Origin: Manduca sexta
Taxonomy: Eukaryota > Arthropoda > Insecta > Lepidoptera > Sphingidae
DNA length: 64,000 bases
Assembly (NCBI RefSeq): GCF_014839805.1
Contig: NC_051120.1
Coordinates: forward strand, 10,788,001 to 10,852,000
Direction of reading: 5' to 3'
Shown: positions 1-10,335 of the stretch, one piece after another
How the letters are laid out: every line of letters starts with the position of its first letter
Numbering within the stretch: the stretch's first letter is position 1
Notes under the pieces: model-generated
Told to the model about the DNA's origin: nothing
What the model saw: only the letters and a program-made list of their open reading frames with translations
Databases searched by the model: none
Made by a program: the position numbers and the translations under genes

Positions 1-589
1 CTTATGAACATGGTTTCGATGAGTAGATGTTACTAAAATGTGAGGACTTAAAAAAAATAATTAAAAATATAAATAGCCAAACAAAAACTGGCAGTTACTC
101 CATAATCAGGTTGGGTAGATATCACTACAAACTGCAATGTCCGCCAACCATCAAGAAGCACTTCAAAAGGAAGTCCAGAAATCAGGATTATGGTAGTATA
201 TTGTAACCAAAATCATATGTAGACTCTAGCCAACGAAGTTCCTAAAATCACGAATAGCAACTTTATCGACTAGCATTTTGATAGTAGTTTACTGATTTTC
301 GCAGCGTCTGCGCGCTGCCTTACTCTACTGCAGAGCATAGACCGGTCATGTTTGAACTAATTAATTATGAGCTCATTTATGCATAGTAATGTTATAATCG
401 GACCGTCTCCAGAATTCATAAATTATATGTACCGAAATGCAAATTCAATTATTTTCTAATAATGTTTATTGCGACCTTTATAATAAATAGTTTTTGTTCG
501 CGACTTCGTCCGTGTAAAAGCCTTTACCAATACAAAGCTCCATAAAACACTGTATTTGATTTATGAATGAAATTGGTTAAAGAGACTAT
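1..589. other. AT-rich intergenic DNA, nothing recognised
   Basis: No convincing open frame, splice-bounded exon or known repeat was recognised. Short frames here have no family resemblance. Confidence 0.5.
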
Positions 590-718
590 GAGAGTGAAGG
601 AACAGAGAGTGCACCTGTGTATTGCGCACTCACTTGGGCACCATATCTCCTGTGCACCTGGCTAATCTCCGTTAAGATTGGCCGCCGTGGCCGAAATTCG
701 ACTAGGAGGTATTCATTC
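590..718 (+). repeat. Dispersed repeat J, copy 1
   Basis: This block, starting at 'gagagtgaaggaacag' and ending at 'gccgtggccgaaat', recurs with the same order of motifs at 25700-25835 inside BBS5 intron 5. The two copies share the 'tgtattgcgcac' core and the 'gattggc' to 'gccgtggccgaaa' end. It is an interspersed repeat of unknown class with no coding capacity. Confidence 0.65.
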
Positions 719-1896
719 AAGTATAAATAACATCAAAAAATATTTAATTATTACAACTTACCTGTTAACATCATACGCAATTAGACTCTTACGTTCGTTA
801 ACATTAATTCTCAAATGTAAACACAGTATTATTGTTTAGTCTGCATAAACCCCATAGGTAACTGCGGTGAGTGGAGCTGACCCCTAAATATCACCAGTAA
901 GTATAAATCAGGGGAGTTTTCCATAACATTCAGTCACGGGCGCGGTTTAGTAGGGCTGGCAAATTCAGAAGGTTTAATTTATTTATAATCTATAGGAGCG
1001 CGCTGAAACATATCTGGTGCAATACTTATCACTTGTCATTCAACGCGGCAACGTTGCTAGAATTATGGGCACCTTTGCACCTGGTATGATTCGGGGCGGT
1101 CTTTTTGATTAGGTATTTTTTTATTGTTTGTACTCTCATTAATATCTAAATGTTAAAATAATAAAATAATACAAAAATATATAGGTTCCAATAGGTCGAT
1201 CTGGAAATCTTTGGGAGAGGCCCATGTTCAGCAAGAGACATCCTGCAGCTGATGATTTATTTATTTATTTATGTATGATGATGATGGTGAATTTGTATTT
1301 TATTGTAAACAAAGGATTTGTTAACGAAATATATAAATATAAACGTGACATAAATTTTACCTATAAGAATAACAAAATAATAAGGATGTCACAAATGTAA
1401 TTACGAGATCTCGAGTCATAATCAACATATAATTTTATAGCTTTTGTAAAATGCGGCGCTGCGGTTAAACTTCTCATTTTTTTTTTTATTTTGACTTGTT
1501 GCAAGAGGTTTTAAGCCCCCGTGAAGATTTATAGCTCTATCTATTTACTGCCAACACCTGTGCGCGAGAGCATTTTAAACCCACTTTATAGAATTTGGAA
1601 TCACCGTTATTTTTAACTATTATAATCTATCCTTAACTAATAATCATCCCATCAGCTTAAAACATATAATAATCATCCAGATTCAGCCATAATTATCCCA
1701 ATAACTATTTTGTTCCCCAAAAATATTCCCGAGCCAGCCCTGCGTGCGTCAAGTGTACCAAAGTATGAGACGTTGAACGCACCTGGGACCTCGGCGACTC
1801 AGCCACCTTTTGCAATTTATTACGAACATTGTGGGCTGCCACTCCATTGTTGTACGAATTAAACGTTGTCACTATGTATGAAATCAGGTTATTTGA
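719..1896. other. Intergenic DNA with simple repeats
   Basis: The stretch is AT-rich with a short TTTA/TGATGA simple repeat near 1256-1290. The minus-strand frame at 1705-1947 runs into SINE-B sequence and does not resemble a known protein. No gene is supported. Confidence 0.5.
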
Positions 1897-2098
1897 ATAT
1901 AATAATAATATCAGCCCTGTATTATATACTTGCCCACTGCTGAGCACAGGCCTCCTCTACTACTGAGAGGGGTTAGGCCTTAGTCCACCACGCTGGCCTA
2001 GTGCGGATTGGTAGACTTCACACACCTTCGAAATTCCTATAGAGAACTTCTCAGATGTGCAGGTTTCCTCACGATGTTTTCCTTCACCGTTCTGACAT
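1897..2098 (-). repeat. SINE-B copy, 5'-truncated
   Basis: The block begins with an AAT-type simple tail, then the reverse complement of the SINE-B 3' part (contains 'tactactgagagggg', 'ccaccacgctggcc' and 'aggtttcctcacgatg'). The same order is seen at 39651-39885, 62107-62373, 25848-26176 and other copies. The tRNA-like head is missing, so it is truncated at its 5' end and abuts a LINE tail at about 2118. Confidence 0.75.
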
Positions 2099-2117
2099 AA
2101 TCAATTTTACGTAAATA

Positions 2118-2345
2118 GGCCGCATTTTTTTTCATATTAGCTCGGCATAGTGGCTTCCTGCACCTGATGTAATCGAAGTGTAGCTTATAGAAAATGCCGA
2201 CCAGCCAAAGATACAAGCATCTCTGGACGGCCGACACAGTCATGCCGGCCTGTATAATTGCTTCTCCACGCTCCGTTTGAAGGACCCCAAGTTAAAGGAA
2301 GGAGGGAACACGTGTGCTGACAAACCATTCCACAGCCTGATTAAT
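2118..2345 (-). mobile_element. Non-LTR retrotransposon 3' end, fragment
   Basis: Read on the minus strand, 2215-2345 encodes a degenerate piece ending in '[17 protein letters not shown]', the same C-terminal end seen in the longer copy at 22146-22475. It is followed by the shared 3' UTR with 'caggtgc' just before the T-rich end. This is the last part of a LINE reverse-transcriptase ORF plus 3' UTR; it is non-functional. Confidence 0.65.
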
Positions 2346-2924
2346 ACTGATAATGTATCATAGTTGATATCAGGTGATCCAATCAGTCAATTAACGCTGT
2401 AAATGTCATTGAAATAAAACTATTTTGCGGATTTTTTCTCGGTTTTTGTATTGTAATTTTCTCTCGTAAGCGTAAGCCAAAGAAATGATTATGCTATAAA
2501 TAAGTTAAATTTATATATTTATCTATGACAACATGCAAGCTTTTGCCTATCTCCCTCTAAAAAGGAAATCGAAATTACTCCATTTTCATTTTGACTCTTA
2601 AGTATACATAATGTATAGCCAAATCGAAAACATATTCTCTAAACGTATTGATAACCATTGCTTCAAAATTAAAAATAAAACGTAACAGAATCTATTGTCT
2701 ATGCAACTTTACGTTGTCTATGGCGTGTGTCATGAATGACTTTAGCGCCATTTCTACCAATCAATACGGCAATAGCGTTTCTTTAAATAGTGATTGAATT
2801 CACATCGTAATGCGAACCTTGGCGTAGACAAAGAAAATAAAAACAAAGGTACGGACGGGGTGTAGAAAATTGTTTTAGAATAGATAGAAAATAGAATTTC
2901 TATTCTATTTCTTGTACTCCATTT

Positions 2925-3030
2925 TACTAATATTATATTGCGGTTGGAAAATGTTTAAAAGCTAGAAGTAAACGCAGATGTTGTTGAACGGATTCAGATG
3001 AAATTTGGCATACAGGTAGAATATTTGTAG
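2925..3030 (+). repeat. Repeat H fragment ('aacggattcagatgaaattt' type)
   Basis: The segment carries the phrase 'gaacggattcagatgaaatt' that recurs in fuller copies at 13722-13965, 15590-15870, 43990-44115 and 60057-60312. It is a short decayed fragment of this common interspersed repeat. Confidence 0.5.
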
Positions 3031-3225
3031 GATTTCCGAAATCAACAGAGTAAGTAAGACACGACGGAAGAATTAGAATTCTTCTCAAAGAGGTCGTGGT
3101 TATGGGTTGTCTAAAAAATTGGTTGCAACGTTTGCGAGACTTCTCCATCTCTCTCTATTTAAAATTTGAATTACGTTAATCGAGATCAACTTTACTTAAC
3201 TCTTGGTCTCTCGTGGCTCGCCGGC

Positions 3226-3330
3226 GAGCCAAGACAGCTACATGACATTTGCGTGTGTCACGGGATTATAACCTTATATACTACATAATAAGGTTATTTT
3301 TCCGTCACACGCGTAGCTGTTTGACAAGTC
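3226..3330. repeat. Palindromic MITE-like element, family P copy 1
   Basis: Inverted arms: 'cagctacatgacattt' then 'gtgtcacggg' on the left, and 'ccgtcacacgcgtagctg' on the right, around an AT-rich centre with 'aaccttat' and 'ataaggtt'. The same arrangement is present at 34353-34494 in the last MCPH1 intron. A target-site duplication was not resolved. Confidence 0.6.
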
Positions 3331-4343
3331 ATGACGGGTTAACCTTCTTTGACACGAACCACAAAGACGTGTCAGTTTGGGTGCCGCGGGCCGCACCGTA
3401 GATTCATTTATTTACAAAAAGTCAAAAAAATTTAAAGGTTTATTATTGTTATAAAAAATATTTACAATTAGTGAATAAGTTTTCTTCTTATAAATTTAAG
3501 ATACAGCTCAGGTGGAAAAAAAAGTTTTTTTTATTTGAGTGAAATTTAACTAGACGAGCCGCATCCAAAAACCCGGAGAGCTACAGATTGAGAATAGGTG
3601 ATCTAGATATCAGGGCTGTCACAAACCCTCATAATTTACACTTTAGTTCATTATCATTAATCAAAAACAAATATTTGTCTTTTCAGAGAAAGAAACCGGA
3701 TGATGACAAATCTATGCTTTCTGAAAAAAAAAAGAGTGCCTTGGATCACACTATTGAAGTAAAATTTCTTTAGCTCCATCTAAATATATGTATATATGTA
3801 AAATATATATATGCCATAAAATTGATAAACTCTTTTTCTATCTTCACTAACTTATATCTCTCAACTTCTGTTCGCCTCGCCCGATCACACTTTTCGTAAC
3901 GCTCCCGTCACGCATTCAGCTCAGCTTTCTAAAGAACTTTTACTTCAAAAAAATTACATATTTACTTACTTTCATACACTGAGTATTTACTTATGAGTCC
4001 TATTACAGTACGTATAAGATCTACACACAAAATTCCAAACAAAAGCACTCCAACGTCAATTCACCAACATAACCTCGAAACGCGCGCCAATTCCCGACTG
4101 GCTATCTGTCGTCTAACACAACACAGCAATAACAGTTACGGGTAACAGTTCCAATTAGCAGTTAACACGTAGCCATGTCTGTGGAGCTGTTACCGTTACT
4201 GACCATCGCATCATTCAGGAGGATTTTTCGATTAATCGCTTTGTTTGCGTATTGCTTATAATTAAGAAATATTTTGTATCGGCTACAAAGGGTTTTTCTC
4301 TAAATTAGAAAAATTGTGCTATTTTATAGCGGTTTTTTTTTTA
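3331..4343. other. Intergenic DNA, no gene supported
   Basis: Mostly AT-rich single-copy-looking sequence. A 61-codon frame at 3588-3773 follows an acceptor-like 'cttttcag' at about 3680-3687, but its product is not recognised and no matching donor or partner exon was found. Confidence 0.4.
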
Positions 4344-4402
4344 TTGCTTTGAATGACGAGACGAGCACGCAAAACGGAAAGCTCGTCTCGTCATTCAAAG
4401 CA
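4344..4402. repeat. 22-bp-arm inverted repeat from opposed retroelement tails
   Basis: Positions 4345-4366 and 4381-4402 are perfect reverse complements (core 'ctcgtctcgtcattcaaagc') separated by 14 bases. The same 3' terminal phrase ends the dispersed repeat K copies near 9560-9590 and 10290-10320. The structure looks like two K tails joined in opposite orientation. Confidence 0.8.
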
Positions 4403-4794
4403 TATTTTTTTTATATATTGTAATAGATGTTATACAGCCAAATCATTCAGCCACAACCCAAAAAAAAAATCATTTGAAGAAAGAAATACTCAGAGCGAAA
4501 TACCTTACTCGATACGTAACAGTGCATTCGTTTTATCACATAAATCAAGAGTCTAGGGCGCAGATAAAAACTGTTTGCGAGTTTTAATCTCGTCGAGTGG
4601 GTAATGTTATTACTTGCTACATAGAGAGCGGAAAAAGAGCGCGAAGGCTAATTTACTAGAGCCACGCTGCTTGGTGGCTGGGGAGCTCCTTATTGAATTC
4701 ATTGCGAGGCGCGAATCAACTGCCATAGCGGACCCTTTACGCTGGCTGGCGTGGTCGCTTGGTTTGTGTACGTAACATTTACATGTGTCTTTCC

Positions 4795-5150
4795 TGCCAG
4801 CCCGAGTTGACTTCTTTCTTTGCTTTGTATGTCCTATATAAAATGCCTGTAATATAAGCGTAATTGGAGGATTAATTAAATCTCATGTACCTTGACTTAC
4901 CATAAGCGCAAGTTGCGAAGGGTTCATTTCACATGATTCTTACCGGCTTCCCTTTTGTAGATTATATAAAATATAAATATCTTTAGAACGATTTGCAAAC
5001 CGCATTATGTATATCTAAGACTTATACGTTGTGTTGGGTTCCAAAAAAAACCTTTTGGTTGGAAAAATTTCAACCTTGGCCACTGATAAGCACAACTATG
5101 TTCGCCGAGGTGATGAATAAAGTATTTTATTTATTTATTTACTAAGCTGG
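4795..5150 (+). mobile_element. Non-LTR retrotransposon 3' UTR tail (family M)
   Basis: The block starts with 'tgccagcccgag' and ends with 'gataaataaagtatttt'-type sequence followed by a (TTTA)n tail. A second copy with the same order and ending sits at 23345-23545. A polyadenylation-like AATAAA directly before an A/T simple tail supports a retroposed 3' end. No coding part remains. Confidence 0.55.
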
Positions 5151-5985
5151 GAAGGAACGCTCTACGACTGAGAGGCTATCACACTAATGTTCGTTAGCAG
5201 TTTTCTCATACCCTCGAAAATCATACTTTTTCCATGTATTTTCCATGTAACATCACAGGCGTGATATTCAGGTTTGTTCATGTTAGTGTTTTAATCTTTT
5301 TTATAAAATAAATATAAACCTATTATTCTTTTTTTGTTCCAAAAATAAAAATACCTTTCTTTCTTACGCGATTATAATAAATGAAGGATATACATATTAC
5401 ATCCATGTGGAAACCTTAGTGAATTAAAGATAAAAAATACAAGAAAAAATCCATTACGCATAAAATTTATACGCTTCATTAACAAACTCGACAGAAACTT
5501 AATAATGTTTACGAAATTGTAGCATTGAACGAACGCACTGCACACTAAAGGCATTTACCTAGATAAGAAATATAAACAAAATATATACATGTTGCTGATC
5601 GCACGTGCAAGTTATCCGATGTAAAGGACCTCTTAAGACGCGCTGTTGTAAGTATAGCGCAACGGTGAAAGAACTAAGAAGTTTAACTAGAAATATCTTG
5701 ACGATCCGCGACGTGTAAATTTCTTCGGGTAGACTGCAATTTTATAAAGTATATAGACTGCTTTAATATTAATTCCAGGTAAGAGTATTGTATATTGCGT
5801 CTTATATTTTTAATAACGAAAAGGTAAAATGTCTGTATATATGAGTTTTTATGAGAATTTTCAAAGTATCTAAAATCTAACTACGCGCTTTGATCATTGT
5901 GGTGTATAAAATAGTATCACTTATAACTTGAATATTTATTTATTTGAAATTTGTAAATTTTAGCTTAATATATATATCGTGCATT
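5151..5985. other. Intergenic AT-rich DNA
   Basis: No gene, RNA or clear repeat was recognised. Confidence 0.45.
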
Positions 5986-6114
5986 GATTTTACGCTACAG
6001 GTTGATACTGAAAAGAGAAGCCCACTTTCACTTTTTCCCGACCCGGAATTTGAACCCGGGAGCTCAAAGGAGTTCGCACCGCGTAATCAATACAACTACG
6101 CCACTAAGCCAGTT
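5986..6114 (-). repeat. SINE-A head fragment
   Basis: On the minus strand the segment reads 'actggcttagtggcgtagttgt' in spirit (box A region) followed by a box-B-like 'gggttcaaattcc'. It corresponds to the tRNA-derived head of SINE-A seen intact at 43546-43811. It is truncated and mutated. Confidence 0.65.
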
Positions 6115-7480
6115 TTAATTCAAGGTACTTAATTATTTTATAACGCACACGTGTTTACAAAAGTTCAACGTTCATTTTATTAGACGAACTCTTCAAACAA
6201 AATAGGGCTATGGACTAAAAAGCTAATAAAAAAGAGTTTCATGTAATATTGTATAGAATTCCAAGTTAATTCTCCGACTTGTAGCTTTTTATTGAATTCA
6301 TTCCGCAGCGAAATTAAAGTCGGAGACATGCCGTCACTGACGCAAAAAATAAATGAAAACTGGCAACATCGGAAAACAGTGGCGACGTGCAGCGACGGAA
6401 TTACATAAAATCTATATACACTAGAAACTCTATTGCTCAGGAATATACTAGGTTAATACTAGGTCTCCGTTCTAGTATGGGAGAATCTTTCTATACCATT
6501 GCATTATCTTTTCATCTAAAAACAGACTATGCAAGCACTGTCGTGTCGTGTATAGCCAGCTTAATTAAAATTATTTTTTTTTTACAATCTTATATTAATC
6601 ACTACAAGCCAAAAAGTACATATTATACCTTTTTGATATGTGCAATGCAACCTCTTTGTTTACTTTTTAAAGCAAAGATTAGAAAGATTGATAACTTATA
6701 ATTTTGAATTTGTGCACGAAAACACTGGCCGGTAATGGAGTTCGATTTTCAAATACGTTAGCATTTTAAAATTATTTACGTGTTTTGTGGCGACGTTTTT
6801 AAAAAAAAGGAATCCTAAGTTTTTTAATTTTCAAAAAATAAAATATTTCGTAACAATAATCCAGCATAAGCAGCAATTTATAAAATGAATTATGCAATTG
6901 TGGGCACACGTGGAGTTTTATCTGCGGGGTTTTGGTCTCAGTTCTGCATACATTAGTGAAATCTCGCATGAATTTCAATGGATCCAGACTAAGGTGCGCC
7001 GCGTCGTCTGACATCGGGCACGAAATTACGCTTGGTTACCACACTATCATGAGAATACGTAATATATATTCAAACGGAATTTTATAAACGTAAGTCTTTA
7101 ATACTGAAACAGTATTGGATATTTTTACCAAATAGATAAAGACTTCATATTGAGTCGTTCGGACAAGTCGCGTCCCCAAACAATTGGTCTACATTCTGTA
7201 AGTAAGAGGCATAGACAGTGAAAAAAAAATTAAGTTCTGCCACACTGAAATTTAAAAAAATAAGGCGTTCGTATCTAGAAAGTACGATGTTTGGGAATGG
7301 AAAGGACTGCCTTGACTTCATAGGTTGAAACCCAACGACATACCTCTGATTTTAGAAGTTTACAGAGTATTTTTTAATTTTCGTTCGCTTTAACCGCAAA
7401 GGAAAACATTGTGGGAACACAAATATGGTACTCAAGAATATATAACTGAGAATTCTCCAAAATAATTTCGGACATATATG
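6115..7480. other. Intergenic AT-rich DNA
   Basis: Short frames at 6387-6701 (+) and 6799-7014 (-) have AT-driven composition and no recognised similarity. No gene is supported. Confidence 0.45.
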
Positions 7481-7590
7481 AAGTCCTGCAACCAGCACTA
7501 GGCCAGCGTGGTGTACTAAGACCTAAACCCTCTCTGAAGAAGCCCATGCAAATCTAGTATTATTATTGAAATAAAACTATTTCCACATAA
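7481..7590 (+). repeat. SINE-B 3' fragment
   Basis: The segment holds the decayed SINE-B phrases 'cactaggccagcgtggtg' and 'ctaagacctaaaccctctc', followed by 'attattattgaaataaaac'. It is a short 3' relic. Confidence 0.55.
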
Positions 7591-7878
7591 AACATCAAAT
7601 CACTAGACAATGTGTTCACAAATCACCTACAAGTTTCATATACTGTCGAAACTCGGCCGTCGGGTAATATCGCCGTCTCATAAAACCTAAGGGTCTAGAA
7701 GCATCCCTCGCCGCCACTAATGGCCCACAAATCCTCAGATATCCGTTATCTTGGACCCCATCGACGTATACTGGACAGCTGTCGCTCGGATGTCAGGGTT
7801 TGTGTATTTTCTATAGCTGAAATAGGTGGGATATGAGATGAGATTGTACTAGGTTTTGCTAGCGGATTTGGTGCGTAT

Positions 7879-8150
7879 ATAATTTGACTTTTTATGCCAG
7901 CATCATTTGCTTGAATCGCCCTATTTTACAATATTTTTTTGGACGTAGGACGTTTAATAAGATAACCATAGGTCCTATAAATTGTTTCCTTCGTCTTAAA
8001 ATAATAAAAAAAAAGATAATTTGACTTTTATATGTCAGCATCATCTGCTTCAATCACGCTACCTTACAGTATTTTTTTGAACGTAGAACGTTTAATACCA
8101 TAGGTCCAATAAATTGTTTCCTTCGTCTTCCAATAATTAAAAAAAAAATG
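7879..8150. repeat. Tandem duplication, unit about 137 bp, two copies
   Basis: The copy starting 7879 ('ataatttgact') recurs from 8016. Both contain 'cagcatcat', 'cgtttaata', 'cataggtcc' and 'aattgtttccttcgtctt' in the same order and each ends with an A-rich run. The copies differ by substitutions and a small indel, so the duplication is not very recent. Confidence 0.85.
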
Positions 8151-8608
8151 AAAACGCACAAATTATCTTTATATTAGCGAGAATCACTTACCATGATACT
8201 TGTTTCACAAGCTGTAAAAAACTCATATATTGCACCAAGAAGCGAAAGTGAGGTAAAATATTTTTTAAGAACATGGGTATTATAATTAAGTTGGTAGTCA
8301 TCAATCACGCGGGCGCCATCTGTCGGACGAGGGAGAAACTGCGCGATACTGCAGTATTCATAGTCTGGTTAACGATTCAAGGGAGAACTTGTTGCTTTTT
8401 ATGCTGGGAATATGGTTGATTTGAAGAATACTTGCATTTTGGCTAATGCAATATTAACTTTGAACATAAAGAACAAGTCGATATTTCTTTGCACAAAAAG
8501 AGCAAATATTTTTAACACCCCGGAGAATCCACGGGCTAGAACATTAAAACATCTAGCACCACCCTACGTTGCTTTACGGACCTTTAAAATAACTTATTGT
8601 ATGAACAA

Positions 8609-8836
8609 CATGGGCGCCGGGAGCGGGGTGCAAGTAGGTGCAAATGCATCCCCCTACCCAGAAATAATTCACAAAAAATATGTCACTAAATAAATCTACA
8701 CCAATGGGATCTATTGACCACCGATGTTTCAAAAACCCGCGCGATTTGAATTTGAAAAAAGAACTCTAGATATTATATAGTTTAAGTACGTAGATGCAGA
8801 TGTACCTCCCTAAAACTATTATTGGCGGCGCCCATG
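8609..8836. mobile_element. hAT-like MITE with perfect 8-bp TSD
   Basis: The element is bounded by ATGAACAA at 8601-8608 and again at 8837-8844. Its ends are inverted: 'catgggcgccg' on the left and 'cggcgcccatg' on the right. The 228-bp interior has no transposase frame. An 8-bp duplication with short inverted ends fits non-autonomous hAT elements; family assignment is inference. Confidence 0.8.
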
Positions 8837-9128
8837 ATGAACAATTATAATCAGTTTAAAATTAGCACAATCCGGCACTATAAATACAGGTCGAAACCCA
8901 AACAGAATTTACCTACTCGTAAGCAACTTTTGTTGGCAGATGTATTCATCTAATTGATTATTCTTGCGCTAAAATTCAGGTAACTTCCGCTTACGTCGCT
9001 AGTACGATACTTCCTGTTCAAATAACTTTATCAAAATTACGATATCGGGAATAAGTCACTTTTATTTTAACCGCCAATGAAAAAAGGGGGGTTTTATAAG
9101 TTTAAGGTATGTCTGTGGCATAATCTGT

Positions 9129-9340
9129 CTCAGTGGCGTAGTTGTACTGCATGCGCGGTACGGCAGCGCTCTGGCGTCCTGAGTTCGAATCCCCGGTCGT
9201 GCAAAATCATATTTGGGTTTTTCTGCTCAGTATCAGACATCAGCCCGACGTCTGGAATTTGTGTCCGATATGACGATAGAGTCGTCCTCTATCTCATCAT
9301 GGGCGGAACACACTTGGCGAAAAGTGGGTGAGTAATGTTG
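9129..9340 (+). repeat. SINE-A copy (tRNA-derived), 3'-truncated
   Basis: The head 'cagtggcgtagttgtact' (box A region) and 'gagttcgaatcccc' (box B) precede the SINE-A body 'tttctgctcagtatcag' and 'cttggcgaaaagtgggtg'. The final part with 'gcgcctctgcataccccttc' is absent; repeat I follows directly. Frame 9077-9331 is a by-product. Confidence 0.8.
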
Positions 9341-9500
9341 TGTGGTGGCGTCGTAGCTCCCAAACGAATGAACCGATATTGATACGATTTTTTTGTTTGA
9401 AAACCGATGTGATTGAGACGGTTCTCTTAGGTATAATCTAGAAAGATCTATGTAGACGTTTAAAAATCATCCGCATTTTACCCATTTTCAAAAGTTCGTT
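9341..9500 (+). repeat. Repeat I, copy 1
   Basis: The block starts 'tggcgtcgtagctccc' and contains 'gtgattgagacggtt', 'agacgttt' and 'aatcatc'. A diverged copy lies at 46670-46800. Class unknown. Confidence 0.5.
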
Positions 9501-9554
9501 TGGTGTGAAGTTTAGTATACTAAATCATTGATTGTATTTCTAAGACATGACAGC

Positions 9555-9860
9555 GGCTAACTTGTCTCGTCATTCAAAGCAATAAAAAAATACAAATTAA
9601 ATTTTTTGGGTTTTTTGGGTCAAGGGTTATTTAATTTTTATATTAAGCCGATATTGCGACTCTATATATCACTGTGTGTATTTCTGTCCCTAAGCTACAA
9701 TTATATAAGTTTACACTTGTGTTCCGGTTTGAAGGACATTACCAAGGTTAAGCCATTCATTAAAACCCAATGTCTGCGAGGGTGACGCGCAGTTTTGTAC
9801 CACACAATACTTCATAATTCAAAGGGTGGCATTGTCATTGTTTGACGTCGTATTTACCAT
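9555..9860 (+). repeat. Repeat K pieces (retroelement-like)
   Basis: A K 3' tail ('ctcgtcattcaaagcaataa') is at 9560-9590. A partial body at 9715-9850 has 'gttccggtttgaaggacatt' and 'accacacaatacttcataattca'. The complete order is seen at 10030-10335 and 50140-50420. Confidence 0.6.
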
Positions 9861-10029
9861 CCGGTGAACGCTTTGAACATAAATTATATGATAGATTATA
9901 AAAAAATATAATATGATTACAGTCATATTTGGTAGTACCTTTAAAATATTGTCTTAGTTAATTATAGTGACTCTATCAATAAGAATTCTTTGTGAATACT
10001 TACTATTGCAGTGGTACCACCATTTCTGA

Positions 10030-10335
10030 TGTTAGCTCTCATATGTGAAAGTCCGCCTGGGTTGGTACAACCGCAATGTCTATTTCTACCACCAAGCAGC
10101 AATGTATCACTGTTGTGTTCCGGTTTGCAGAATATTGTAGCCAGTGTAACTACTGGACATAATAAGACTTAACATCTCATGTCTCAGGATGGCGAGCGCG
10201 GTGGAATACCAAACAATACTTTGTGATTCAAGGCGTTGGATGGTGCTTCTGCTGTTTATGGGCGTTCGTATCTCTTACGATCAGGCGAACGGCAAGCTCG
10301 TCTCGTCATCCAAAATAATAAAAAAAATAATAAAT
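10030..10335 (+). repeat. Repeat K, near-complete copy
   Basis: The order 'atatgtgaaagtccgcctgg', 'gtctatttctaccaccaag', 'gttccggtttgcag', 'cataataagacttaaca', 'gaataccaaacaatactttg', 'atgggcgttcgtatc' and 'tcaggcgaacggcaag' matches 50140-50420. The end 'ctcgtctcgtcatccaa' is followed by an A-rich (AATAA)n tail, which suggests retroposition (SINE or LINE 3' end). Confidence 0.7.

Noticed and set aside
3588..3773. Possible coding exon ('RKKPDDDKSMLSEKKKSALD') after an acceptor-like CAG
   Set aside because: No recognised family, no partner exon or donor, and the frame ends at a stop soon after an A-rich run. Could be a pseudogene fragment.
6387..6701. 104-codon plus-strand frame near 6.4 kb
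   Set aside because: AT-driven composition, no motif, no splice context and no recognised similarity.
9129..9205. Functional tRNA gene
   Set aside because: It is the head of a SINE-A copy; the SINE body follows without a terminator.
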